The notes: a model not told the origin generated them from the letters alone. A DNA stretch of 47,899 nucleotides from an uncultured Pelagibacteraceae bacterium (GCA_902597675.1 CACJYR010000008.1:1-47899), one strand, 5' to 3'. Positions 7,163 through 15,683 are shown, numbered from the stretch's first letter. Program-made: numbers and translations.

Positions 7163-8947
7163 ATGACTAAAATGACAACAGAAGAAGCTTTTGTAAAAGT
7201 TTTACAAATGCATGGTATTGAACACGCTTTTGGAATTATTGGTTCAGCGTTCATGCCTATATCTGATATTTTTCCAGATGCAGGAATTACTTTTTGGGAT
7301 GTGGCACACGAAACAAATGGTGGTTTGATTGCAGATGGTTACACAAGAGCCACAGGAAAAATGTCAATGGTCATTGCACAAAATGGTCCAGGTATAACAG
7401 GATTAGTAACACCAATCAAAACTGCTTATTGGAACCACACACCTTTACTATTAGTAACCCCACAAGCTGCAAATAAAACTATGGGGCAAGGTGGTTTTCA
7501 AGAGGTAGAACAAATGAATTTATTTAAAGATATGGTTTGTTATCAAGAAGAGGTAAGAGACCCTTCAAGAATGGCTGAAGTTTTAAATAGAGTCATAGAA
7601 AAAGCAATAAGAGGTTCAGCACCAGCACAAATAAATGTTCCAAGAGATTATTGGTGTCAAGTGATCGATATAGATCTTCCTCCAATCGTCAGATTAGAAA
7701 GACAAGGTGGAGGTGCTGATGCAATCGCTAAGGCTGCAGATTTATTATCTAAAGCAAAATTTCCAGTAATTTTATCTGGAGCAGGCGTTGTTATTGGTGG
7801 TGCAATTGAAGAAACTAAAAAACTAGCTGAAAAACTTGATTCACCTGTTTGCTCTGGTTATCAACACAACGATAGTTTCCCAGGAAGTCATCCGCTAGCA
7901 GTTGGACCATTGGGATATAATGGATCAAAAGCCGCTATGGAATTAATTTCTAAGGCTGACGTAGTTTTAGCTTTAGGTACAAGATTAAATCCTTTTTCAA
8001 CTCTACCAGGTTATGGAATTGATTATTGGCCAAAAAAAGCAAGTATAATTCAAGTTGATATGAATCCAGATAGAATTGGATTGACTAAAAAAGTTACAGT
8101 TGGAATTAGTGGTGATGCAAAATTGGTAGCAACACAAATATTAGAAAAATTATCTTCAAATGCAGGTGATTCCGATAGACAAAAAAGAAAAGATTTAATT
8201 CACCAAACAAAATCAGCATGGTTACAAAAATTATCAAGTTTAGATCATGAAGATGATGATGAAGGAACAGTTTGGAACAAAGAAGCTAGAGAAAGAGACG
8301 CAGATAGAATGTCACCAAGACAAGCTTGGAGAGCGATTCAAGCTGGTATGCCGGATGATGTAATTATATCAAGTGACATTGGGAATAATTGTGCAATTGG
8401 AAATGCCTATCCAACATTTGAAAAGCCAAGAAAATATTTAGCCCCAGGTTTATTTGGTCCTTGTGGTTATGGTTTCCCCTCAATACTAGGTGCTAAAATT
8501 GGTTGTCCTGATACACCTGTAATTGGTTTTGCGGGAGATGGAGCTTTTGGAATAAGTATGAACGAAATGAGTTCTTGTGCACGAGAGGAGTGGCCTGCAA
8601 TAACAATGGTAATTTTTAGAAATTACCAATGGGGTGCTGAAAAAAGAAATACAACTCTTTGGTTTGATAATAATTTTGTTGGAACCGAACTTGATCCAGA
8701 GTTAAGTTTTGCAAAAGTAGCAGACGCATGTGGTTTAAAAGGAGTAACTGTTAAGACCATGGAGGAGACGACAGCAGCCATTAAACAATCTTGTGAAGAT
8801 CAAAAGAAAGGTATTACAACATTTATAGAAGTAATTCTAAATCAAGAGCTTGGTGAACCATTTAGAAGAGATGCTATGAAAAAGCCAGTAAGAGTAGCTG
8901 GTATAAAAAAAGAAGATATGAAGAAACAGCCTTCATTAAATTCTTAA
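7163..8947 (+). CDS. xsc: Sulfoacetaldehyde acetyltransferase (ThDP enzyme)
   Basis: The 594-aa protein is a full-length thiamine diphosphate enzyme: N-terminal PYR domain with the conserved Glu50 in AHETNGG, central domain (about 190-340) and C-terminal PP domain with GFAGDGAFG near residue 457 and a downstream Asn giving the GDG-N metal motif. Length and blocks such as RNYQWGAEKRN fit Xsc, which converts sulfoacetaldehyde plus phosphate into acetyl phosphate and sulfite. Taurine, isethionate and some C3 sulfonates feed this step. The pta gene often found with xsc is absent here. AGAAAGG upstream of the ATG could serve as ribosome binding site. Confidence 0.92.
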   Translation: MTKMTTEEAFVKVLQMHGIEHAFGIIGSAFMPISDIFPDAGITFWDVAHETNGGLIADGYTRATGKMSMVIAQNGPGITGLVTPIKTAYWNHTPLLLVTPQAANKTMGQGGFQEVEQMNLFKDMVCYQEEVRDPSRMAEVLNRVIEKAIRGSAPAQINVPRDYWCQVIDIDLPPIVRLERQGGGADAIAKAADLLSKAKFPVILSGAGVVIGGAIEETKKLAEKLDSPVCSGYQHNDSFPGSHPLAVGPLGYNGSKAAMELISKADVVLALGTRLNPFSTLPGYGIDYWPKKASIIQVDMNPDRIGLTKKVTVGISGDAKLVATQILEKLSSNAGDSDRQKRKDLIHQTKSAWLQKLSSLDHEDDDEGTVWNKEARERDADRMSPRQAWRAIQAGMPDDVIISSDIGNNCAIGNAYPTFEKPRKYLAPGLFGPCGYGFPSILGAKIGCPDTPVIGFAGDGAFGISMNEMSSCAREEWPAITMVIFRNYQWGAEKRNTTLWFDNNFVGTELDPELSFAKVADACGLKGVTVKTMEETTAAIKQSCEDQKKGITTFIEVILNQELGEPFRRDAMKKPVRVAGIKKEDMKKQPSLNS

Positions 8948-9066
8948 TGTAAATCCATATCTGGCCAGTTTTTATCATTAAATCTATCCAGTTCTTTTTT
9001 TGTAATTGGTCTGAACAATACCCAAAAAATTACAATTACAAGAGCTAATAGTATTAATGTTTGCAT
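8944..9066 (-). CDS. Single-span membrane microprotein, 40 aa (RP-K-E-D-FN-KN motif)
   Basis: ATG at 9066 to TAA at 8944 encodes one hydrophobic N-terminal helix (about residues 4-18) followed by RPITKKELDRFNDKNW and a short acidic tail. The same register and motif occur in the 39-aa ORF at 33278-33397: L17, R19, P20, K23, E25, D27, F29, N30, K32 and N33 are identical without gaps. That similarity argues both are real genes. The stop overlaps the convergent end of xsc by 4 nt, and the start lies 12 nt downstream (in its direction of transcription) of the methyltransferase stop. Function unknown. Confidence 0.65.
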   Translation of the reverse strand: MQTLILLALVIVIFWVLFRPITKKELDRFNDKNWPDMDLH

Positions 9067-9078
9067 AACATTATAAGT

Positions 9079-9780
9079 TTAAGGTTTTTTTATTATTAAT
9101 ATTAGATTTGAAGTCATAAAGAAAAGCTTATGTTTAATAATTTTAAAGTTTTTTAGTTTTAATTTTGTACATATATCAATCAAATTTTTTTCAGATAATA
9201 GGTTCAAATTTTCTTCCAGAGAGTAAAAACTCAATCCAATAAATTTTAATATTTTCCTATGTATTTTTTTTGGCAACCAATGAATCAAAGGCAAATTAGT
9301 ATGAAAATCAATTGGATAAAATCTATTTGGGGTTTGAATAAAAACATATTTTTTTGCAACTCTTGAAGTCTCTTGAATAAAGGCAATTTGATTTTCAAGT
9401 GATCCAACATGTTCTATAGTTGCATTTGAATGTACAATGTCAAAAGACATATCTTTATAATCTGTTCTCAAACCATCTCCAATTACAAAACTTTTTATGT
9501 TTTGGTATTTCTTTTCTAAAATTCTACAATCTTGATCTGATAAACATGTAATATTTTTATTATTTTTCGTTTTCTCTAATATAATATTTTGCTCACTATC
9601 TAATGATGGTGTTGTTCCTATATCTAATAGTGATTTATTATCATTATATTCTGTCAAATTTTCAAAATAGTAAAAAAATTTTTCACGAGCATCCAATATA
9701 ATTTTCTTTATGAGTCTATAAAAAAAGGAATTTTTAGACTCAGAGTAAGTTTGAATTCTATGTTTTACTTTATCATCCAT
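9079..9780 (-). CDS. Class I SAM-dependent methyltransferase
   Basis: This 233-aa protein has a SAM-binding fold. Motif I is LLDIGTTPSLDSEQN (about 51-65), a variant in which the usual DxGxGxG is replaced by DIGTTPS; a later DIVHSNATIEHV block corresponds to motif III of Methyltransf_11 proteins. The C-terminal half carries HTNLPLIHWLPKKIHRK, also hinted at in the methyltransferase at 25312-26244. There is no signal peptide. The substrate is unknown; related proteins often sit near cell-surface polysaccharide genes. It is followed closely by the 40-aa microprotein on the same strand. Confidence 0.8.
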   Translation of the reverse strand: MDDKVKHRIQTYSESKNSFFYRLIKKIILDAREKFFYYFENLTEYNDNKSLLDIGTTPSLDSEQNIILEKTKNNKNITCLSDQDCRILEKKYQNIKSFVIGDGLRTDYKDMSFDIVHSNATIEHVGSLENQIAFIQETSRVAKKYVFIQTPNRFYPIDFHTNLPLIHWLPKKIHRKILKFIGLSFYSLEENLNLLSEKNLIDICTKLKLKNFKIIKHKLFFMTSNLILIIKKP

Positions 9781-9900
9781 ATATTCAAAATTATATAATA
9801 AATTTTCAAATTTAAATCTAGTACTGACATATCATCTAGTTTGAAATTTCATGTTTTAATTAAAATTTTCATTTTTCAAATTTTGTGTTAATAAAAGATT
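9781..9900. other. A+T-rich spacer between divergent genes
   Basis: The 120 nt contain no convincing ORF, RNA gene or strong -35/-10 pair. Promoters for the leftward methyltransferase and the rightward DUF4956 operon must lie here or inside the flanking genes. Confidence 0.5.
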
Positions 9901-10536
9901 ATGACATATGATTTAAATGTATTTCAAATAATAGGTTTTTTAACCTTATCTGGAATTATTCTGAGATCAACATTATCAATAGTTGGTCAAAATTGGGTAA
10001 GAACTTATCATTTCTTAGGTACATTTATTTTATTACCTAATATTGCTTATGTAATTACCACGGTTATTGCTGGAGATATTGCATTATCTCTTGGGATGAT
10101 TGGAGCTTTATCTATCGTAAGATTTAGACACCCTGTGAGAAGTAATTTTGAATTAACAATGTATTTTGCACTACTAACTCTAGGAATTTCTGCTGGTGTG
10201 AATATGAAACTAGCTTTTCTGTTACTCGTAGTGGTATTTATCACTATAATAGGAATAGAAGCATTTCAGTTTTTTGCTAAATATTTTAATTTGAAAATTT
10301 TTCAAACATCTTTTAATGAAGGTGTTTCTAACAACGTTTTAGAAATATCTTCCAGTAAAAAAAATATGAAAATTCAAGAAAATACAAATTTAGTGGAGTC
10401 ATACTATTCTAAATCTGAAAATTTATATTCTTTTAAACTTGTATTTAAAAATAAAAATGAGTTAGATCAATTTCTTAAAGATGTGTCTGAGGATGATAGT
10501 ACAATTACTTACAAAACATCTTCACTTGTAAATTGA
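9901..10536 (+). CDS. DUF4956 family membrane protein
   Basis: The 211-aa protein has four hydrophobic spans within residues 1-112 and then a soluble domain (about 115-211). The block SLGMIGALSIVRFRHPVRS followed by a span and LGISAGVNM is the DUF4956 hallmark. DUF4956 proteins are frequent neighbours of VTC-domain polyphosphate-polymerase-like proteins and CotH-like proteins, exactly the two genes that follow here (gap of 10 nt to the next gene). The molecular role of the family is not established; a membrane partner of the VTC protein is plausible. Confidence 0.85.
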   Translation: MTYDLNVFQIIGFLTLSGIILRSTLSIVGQNWVRTYHFLGTFILLPNIAYVITTVIAGDIALSLGMIGALSIVRFRHPVRSNFELTMYFALLTLGISAGVNMKLAFLLLVVVFITIIGIEAFQFFAKYFNLKIFQTSFNEGVSNNVLEISSSKKNMKIQENTNLVESYYSKSENLYSFKLVFKNKNELDQFLKDVSEDDSTITYKTSSLVN

Positions 10537-10546
10537 TTAAACTTTT

Positions 10547-12892
10547 ATGAAAAAATTAATTCCACTTGTTTTAATTTTTGCTATCTTAATTTTTTTTCAA
10601 CTATTCATCTCTAAAAATGTAAATGAAAAGAATTTATCAAGTAATAATTTAGATAGTTGTAGCCAGCTAAATTATAATCAACAAATTTTAAACAAACATA
10701 AAAATTTCAGCGAAATCGATATTCATTTAATCATAGATAATGAGCGTAAATGGAAGGAAATAATATTAAATACAACTTTGTCTATTGAAAAAGATAAAAG
10801 TAATACTTTTGATGCTAAATATACAAATGCACAATTATCAATAAAAAATAAATTTGGTCTTGAGTGTGCTTTAAAAGCTAAGATTAAACCACACGGAGAT
10901 TTACTGGATCATTTTAGGGAATATAAATCAGGGTATGATCCTATTTACGCTCTTCCTAGTTTAAAAGTAAAACTTTTAGATGGTAACATATTTGGCATAG
11001 TTGAATTTAGATTATTATTACCTAAAACAAGAAATGCAGGTAATGAAATTTTTGCCACTACATTATTTGAAAAATTAAATTTCTACGCACCCAGAACTTC
11101 TTATGCAAACGTAAATTATAATCAAAAAGACTATAGATTTCTATTTCAAGAAAAAATTAATAAAGAGTTTCTTGAAATTAATTCTTTACAGGAAGGTTTA
11201 ATTTTCGGCGGAGATGAAAGATTTGTTTTCAAATATGAGTCGAATGACAAGGTACAAAATGATGAAACAGGAATATCAAAGTTTAGATTGCTCGAGACAA
11301 AATTTTTAAAAAATAACGAAGTTTTTATAAAACCAGCTATAGATGTTTTGCAAGTTCTAAATGTTGTAAATCATTTTTATTCAAGCGATACAAATCAAAG
11401 ATATTTTATTGATTTCTTTACTAGTCAAAAAAATAAGATTTTTGAAAGTTATTTTAAAGAATTACCTGAATTCGACGCACTAATGCAAGCGGTAGGTGCA
11501 GATCATGGTATGAGTAGAGATGATAGACGATTGTATTATGATATTGTTAACAAAAATTTTGTACCAATATATTACGATGGTGGCTTAAAAATCCTTACAA
11601 ATGATAAATATATTTCGCCAAATACTTTTTCAGATATTGATTTAAAGTTAAAAGGTAAGAGAAAATTTTTAAATTCAGCCAAAATTGGAGCACCAAAAAG
11701 TTTAAAAAGATTGAAAAATATTGATCTTGAAGATTTTAAAGACACTTTAAAAATTCGTGGTTTAGAACTCACGAGTAATGAATTGAAATTAATTTTAGAT
11801 TTAATTACTAAAAATCTTAAATCGTTATCAAATCTGTCTCAAAACGAGTTATTTGAAATCTCAAGTATGAATCAATATCCAATCAAAAATGTTTTAGCTA
11901 AAGAAAAAAATATTAAGGCAAAATATTTATTTATTGATCAAGGTAAATATAAGGTTTGTGATCTATTTCTCAAGGAATGTAACTTTATAATTTTAGATGA
12001 ATTCGATTTACTAAAAGCAATTAATCAAAAATTAATAGATGAAAATGGTTTTCAATTAATATTTTTAGGTAATAAAAGTTATTTTACAAAAAAAAATCTA
12101 GAGGACATAGAAGATATAAAAAGTAATCTCTTATCAGAAGACTTCAAAGTTGATCAAATAAATTTAAAAATATTTGGAAATATTGATGTAAAAATAAATG
12201 AAAAAGAAAAGAAAATTTATCTTGATAGAAAATCAATTAATTCAAGAGCTCTTTTTTTTGATAGCGTATTGGATAATTGGCTGATTGAATTTTTAGACTC
12301 ATCATCAAATAACGAAAATTATGTTTCAAGAAGTGAAAATGGTCTTAGTGGCTGTATCAATATATATGATAGCAGTATATATAACTTAAAGATTAAAACT
12401 GACAACACCAATTGTGAAGATGCAATCAATTTTGTAAGAGTAAATGGTTCAATTAAAAATTTAGATATTCGTAATGCCTTATTTGATGGTCTTGATGCTG
12501 ATTTTTCAAATCTAAATATTGAAAATATAAGTGTAAATGGTTCAGGAAATGATTGTTCAGATTTTTCTTATGGCAATTATAATATGATTATTGCAAATTT
12601 AAGCTCTTGTGGTGATAAAGCAATATCAGTTGGTGAGGATTCTAAATTTTTTTCTGAAGAAGTTAATTTGAGCAATTCAAAATTTGGTATCGCTACAAAA
12701 GATAGTTCAATAGCTGATTTTACAAATGTTGAAATGTTAAATATGTCAACATGCATAACCGCTTATAAGAAAAAAAATGAGTTTAATGGAGGTTATTTGA
12801 CAATCAATAATTTAAGATGTGATGTTTTTGAAAATATTCAAATGAAAGATGATTATTCAATAATAGAGATAAAGAACCTAAAAAAATCATAG
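10547..12892 (+). CDS. CotH-kinase-like protein with C-terminal beta-helix region
   Basis: The 781-aa protein starts with a signal anchor (residues 4-23), so the bulk is probably outside the cytoplasmic membrane. Residues about 90-400 resemble CotH-type atypical kinases: KTRNAGNEIFATTLFEKL, a YRFLFQEKIN block, then ADHGMSRDDRRLYYD and VPIYYDGG (about 323-347), the last likely supplying the metal-binding Asp. Residues about 590-780 are short Asn/Ser/Asp-rich turns with regular hydrophobic spacing, typical of a right-handed beta-helix. It abuts the VTC gene without a gap. CotH assignment is by motif; kinase activity is not shown. Confidence 0.65.
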   Translation: MKKLIPLVLIFAILIFFQLFISKNVNEKNLSSNNLDSCSQLNYNQQILNKHKNFSEIDIHLIIDNERKWKEIILNTTLSIEKDKSNTFDAKYTNAQLSIKNKFGLECALKAKIKPHGDLLDHFREYKSGYDPIYALPSLKVKLLDGNIFGIVEFRLLLPKTRNAGNEIFATTLFEKLNFYAPRTSYANVNYNQKDYRFLFQEKINKEFLEINSLQEGLIFGGDERFVFKYESNDKVQNDETGISKFRLLETKFLKNNEVFIKPAIDVLQVLNVVNHFYSSDTNQRYFIDFFTSQKNKIFESYFKELPEFDALMQAVGADHGMSRDDRRLYYDIVNKNFVPIYYDGGLKILTNDKYISPNTFSDIDLKLKGKRKFLNSAKIGAPKSLKRLKNIDLEDFKDTLKIRGLELTSNELKLILDLITKNLKSLSNLSQNELFEISSMNQYPIKNVLAKEKNIKAKYLFIDQGKYKVCDLFLKECNFIILDEFDLLKAINQKLIDENGFQLIFLGNKSYFTKKNLEDIEDIKSNLLSEDFKVDQINLKIFGNIDVKINEKEKKIYLDRKSINSRALFFDSVLDNWLIEFLDSSSNNENYVSRSENGLSGCINIYDSSIYNLKIKTDNTNCEDAINFVRVNGSIKNLDIRNALFDGLDADFSNLNIENISVNGSGNDCSDFSYGNYNMIIANLSSCGDKAISVGEDSKFFSEEVNLSNSKFGIATKDSSIADFTNVEMLNMSTCITAYKKKNEFNGGYLTINNLRCDVFENIQMKDDYSIIEIKNLKKS

Positions 12893-13489
12893 ATGTCATT
12901 TAGAATTGAAGAAAAATTATTAATTAGTTCAAGTCAAATTTTTAGTTTTAAAAAATGGCTAAATGATCAGGGATATTCAAAATTATTTGTAGATAGAAAA
13001 ATTAAAAGTCTATATTTTGATAACATACATAATGGAATGTTTATTGACTCCGAGGAGGGAGTTTCTCCTAGAAAAAAAATAAGAGTAAGATATTATCCTG
13101 AAGCTGATGATAACAATCTGTATTTTGAAAAAAAAATATCTAGCCCTGAAGGAAGATTTAAAAATAAAGAAATCATTGACCAGAAAAAATTTGGAAATTT
13201 AAAAACTATTGGATTTTATGATGAAAATTATAAATCTTGTCATCCAAAGATGTTTGTAGAGTATTTAAGAGAGTATTTTGATGCTAAAGATTGTAGACTA
13301 ACCATAGATACAAATATTTTTTATAGCTCTTTTGATGACCCAAATAATAGAGTTTCTGATTTGAAAACTGCTGTTGAAATTAAAGCTCAATTTCATAAAA
13401 GCTTAGATAAGTTGAGAGATCAATTTCCTTTTCAAAGAGTAAGATTCTCAAAATATTGCAGAGGCTTTAATCTCTTGTTTAACAAATAA
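12893..13489 (+). CDS. VTC-domain protein (polyphosphate polymerase-like)
   Basis: This 198-aa protein is a stand-alone VTC tunnel domain (CYTH/TTM superfamily). Expected basic and acidic tunnel residues are visible: E6/K8 in the first strand, R64 and R66 in KKIRVRYYP, E79-K80-K81 in YFEKK, R136, E162/K164 in AVEIKAQ and K187 in FSKYCRG. In yeast Vtc4 such residues bind ATP and the polyphosphate chain. It is shorter than many bacterial VTC proteins. The start follows the upstream stop directly (TAG-ATG). Polyphosphate synthesis is plausible, but other triphosphate tunnel activities remain possible. Confidence 0.8.
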   Translation: MSFRIEEKLLISSSQIFSFKKWLNDQGYSKLFVDRKIKSLYFDNIHNGMFIDSEEGVSPRKKIRVRYYPEADDNNLYFEKKISSPEGRFKNKEIIDQKKFGNLKTIGFYDENYKSCHPKMFVEYLREYFDAKDCRLTIDTNIFYSSFDDPNNRVSDLKTAVEIKAQFHKSLDKLRDQFPFQRVRFSKYCRGFNLLFNK

Positions 13490-13534
13490 TTATTTTTGTA
13501 TTTAATATTCATTAATTGATTAAATTTTAAATTT

Positions 13535-14338
13535 TCATTTTAATAAAGACATAGGGTCTAGTCTGGTCTGAAACCAATTCACTCTAAAATCGAGATGTGG
13601 GCCAGTCGATCTTCCGGTTGAACCAACAGTTCCAATTATGTCTCCTTGATTAATTTTATCTCCGACAGACACCATTACATTTTCAAGGTGTGAATAAATA
13701 GTTGAGATGCCATGACCATGGTCCATAATTATTGTTCCACCTGTATAATAAAGATCATCTTCTGCCATGGTAACAATACCCGATCCGGATGATTTGATCA
13801 TAGTTCCTTGTTTAGCAGCAATATCAATTCCATAATGAGGCCATTTAGGTTTACCATTTAAAATTCTTTGGCTTCCATAGACACCACTGATAATACCCTC
13901 AACTGGCATAATAAATTGATTTTTAAAAAAGGGTAAATCTGAGTTAATTGCTCTTGCTTCACCTATTTTATTATTTTCTTCTTTTATTCTTTTGTAAACA
14001 GACTCAGGAGGCGTGACTTTACTTTCTTCCAAACCATCTATTCTTTGAATATTATATTTCCTTTTAAGAACTTTCTTAATTAATTTATCTTTTTTTCCAT
14101 TAACAATTTTTGTAATTGTTAAATCAAACTTTCTATCTCTATCTAGACCAAAAACAAAAAAACCATCGTCTGATACTTTGACTTGTTTTTTATCTATTAT
14201 AATTTTTGCTGTTGGATCAGTCTTTCCAATAATAAAGTGTCCTTGCAGAAATTTTCCCGTAAATTCTATTGCTATTGAATGTGTTGGTATAAAACAAAAA
14301 ATTAAAAAAAATAATCTAGTTATTATCTTGCAGTCCAT
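13535..14338 (-). CDS. M23 family (LytM-type) murein endopeptidase, secreted
   Basis: The 267-aa protein has a signal peptide (about residues 1-23), a beta-rich N-terminal region and a C-terminal peptidase domain. H168 and D172 (HYGID) are the first two zinc ligands, H217 and H248 the catalytic histidines. The last ligand motif is GPHLDF rather than the common GPHLHF, so D250 replaces the usual third zinc-binding His; this variant does occur in some M23 proteins. It probably cleaves peptidoglycan cross-links in the periplasm. Its start overlaps the upstream SDR gene by 16 nt. Confidence 0.88.
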   Translation of the reverse strand: MDCKIITRLFFLIFCFIPTHSIAIEFTGKFLQGHFIIGKTDPTAKIIIDKKQVKVSDDGFFVFGLDRDRKFDLTITKIVNGKKDKLIKKVLKRKYNIQRIDGLEESKVTPPESVYKRIKEENNKIGEARAINSDLPFFKNQFIMPVEGIISGVYGSQRILNGKPKWPHYGIDIAAKQGTMIKSSGSGIVTMAEDDLYYTGGTIIMDHGHGISTIYSHLENVMVSVGDKINQGDIIGTVGSTGRSTGPHLDFRVNWFQTRLDPMSLLK

Positions 14339-15090
14339 CCACCATCAACCAATAATGAGGTTCCTGTAATCATCGATGCTGCATCAGATGCAAGAAAAAC
14401 AGCTGCACTTGAAACATCAGAAAGTTCTGCAAATTTTCCTAATGGAATATTTCCTAATACTTCTTTTTTAAATTTTTTACTTTTTAGAAATTTTTTTGTC
14501 ATTGGAGTAACTACAAATGTAGGACAAACTGTATTTACTCGTATGTTGTATTTTGCAAGATCAATTGACATACCTTTGGTCAATCCTTCTAACCCAAATT
14601 TAGTCATATTGTATACGCTTCGAATTGGGCCTCCAACATGCCCCATTTGTGATGACATGTTGACAATTGAACCACCGATTTTTTTTCTATTTTTTGACTT
14701 AATCATTTTAAGAGCACATAGCTGAGCAAGGTTAAAAGTTGCCATCGTATTAATCTTTACAAGATATTCCATGTTTTTAGTCTTCACTTTTGTAAAATGT
14801 TCAGGAATATTATTGCCAGCATTATTTATCAAAATATCTATTTTTGGTTGATTATTAATAATTTCTTTAATTTCATTATAATTTGTAATGTCACAAACAT
14901 AAGATTTACATTTTGATTTTAATTTTTTTATCTTTTTGGAAACTTCATCTAGATCTTTTTTAGTTCTACTAATTATAATCAAACTTGCTCCAGCTTCTGC
15001 AAGTGCTATGGCGCAAGCTCTTCCAATTCCTTTACCAGCACCAGTGACAACTGCTGTTTTGTTTTTTAAATTATAGTTTTTTAAATACAT
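14323..15090 (-). CDS. SDR family oxidoreductase
   Basis: The 255-aa protein is a classical short-chain dehydrogenase: cofactor motif TGAGKGIG (about 17-24), NNAG, a catalytic Ser in NMSSQMG, and YNMTK giving the Tyr-x3-Lys pair, ending with LLVDGGWTAR. It likely oxidises or reduces a hydroxyl/keto group with NAD(P). It overlaps the downstream M23 gene by 16 nt and the upstream terC-like gene by 1 nt, so it sits in a four-gene leftward operon headed by a GMC oxidoreductase. Substrate unknown. Confidence 0.92.
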   Translation of the reverse strand: MYLKNYNLKNKTAVVTGAGKGIGRACAIALAEAGASLIIISRTKKDLDEVSKKIKKLKSKCKSYVCDITNYNEIKEIINNQPKIDILINNAGNNIPEHFTKVKTKNMEYLVKINTMATFNLAQLCALKMIKSKNRKKIGGSIVNMSSQMGHVGGPIRSVYNMTKFGLEGLTKGMSIDLAKYNIRVNTVCPTFVVTPMTKKFLKSKKFKKEVLGNIPLGKFAELSDVSSAAVFLASDAASMITGTSLLVDGGWTAR

Positions 15091-15683
15091 TATAAAAATA
15101 ATATTTTAATATCTGTGTAAATCAATTCAATAGCAACAATTAATATTGCAATCAAACCTGCCCAAGCAATCCATTTATATTTCTTAATCCAATTTGATAT
15201 TAAAGTTGCTGCAAATGCCATTAAGGCAATTGATAGAACTAAACCAAATACTAATAATCCATAATGATCTCCAGCTGCCCCCGCAACTCCTAATACATTA
15301 TCTAAACTCATAGTAAAATCTGCTAATAGAATTGTCCAAATCGCTTTAAAAAAACTGGAATTATCAACTTTTATATCATCATGATGTTCTGAACCTTTAA
15401 TGACATCCACATATAATTTGTAGACAATATAAAGAAGAAGCAAACCTCCAAAAAGTCTTAGCCCAGTTATTTGAAGTAAATATGCGGTCAGTAAAGTTAA
15501 AATAATTCTTAAAACAACTGCACCACCAATTCCAAAAATAATAATTTTTCTTTTTTGCTCTAAAGGAAATTTTGATGCAACCATACCAATTATTATTGCA
15601 TTGTCTCCTGCAAGAACTAAATCGATTAAAATAATTTGAGTTAATATAGTTAATTGTTCTGGTGTAAATAATTCAGCAAACAT
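15090..15683 (-). CDS. TerC/YjbE family integral membrane protein
   Basis: The 197-aa membrane protein has the TerC signature: an early acidic transmembrane motif DLVLAGDNAIIIG and a second acidic motif DFTMSLDNVLGVAG, with about seven spans. Members export Mn2+ or contribute to metal homeostasis. The ATG at 15683 is chosen over a TTG one codon upstream, because it overlaps the stop of the GMC gene in a TGATG arrangement typical of coupled translation. Metal specificity is not visible in the sequence. Confidence 0.9.
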   Translation of the reverse strand: MFAELFTPEQLTILTQIILIDLVLAGDNAIIIGMVASKFPLEQKRKIIIFGIGGAVVLRIILTLLTAYLLQITGLRLFGGLLLLYIVYKLYVDVIKGSEHHDDIKVDNSSFFKAIWTILLADFTMSLDNVLGVAGAAGDHYGLLVFGLVLSIALMAFAATLISNWIKKYKWIAWAGLIAILIVAIELIYTDIKILFL

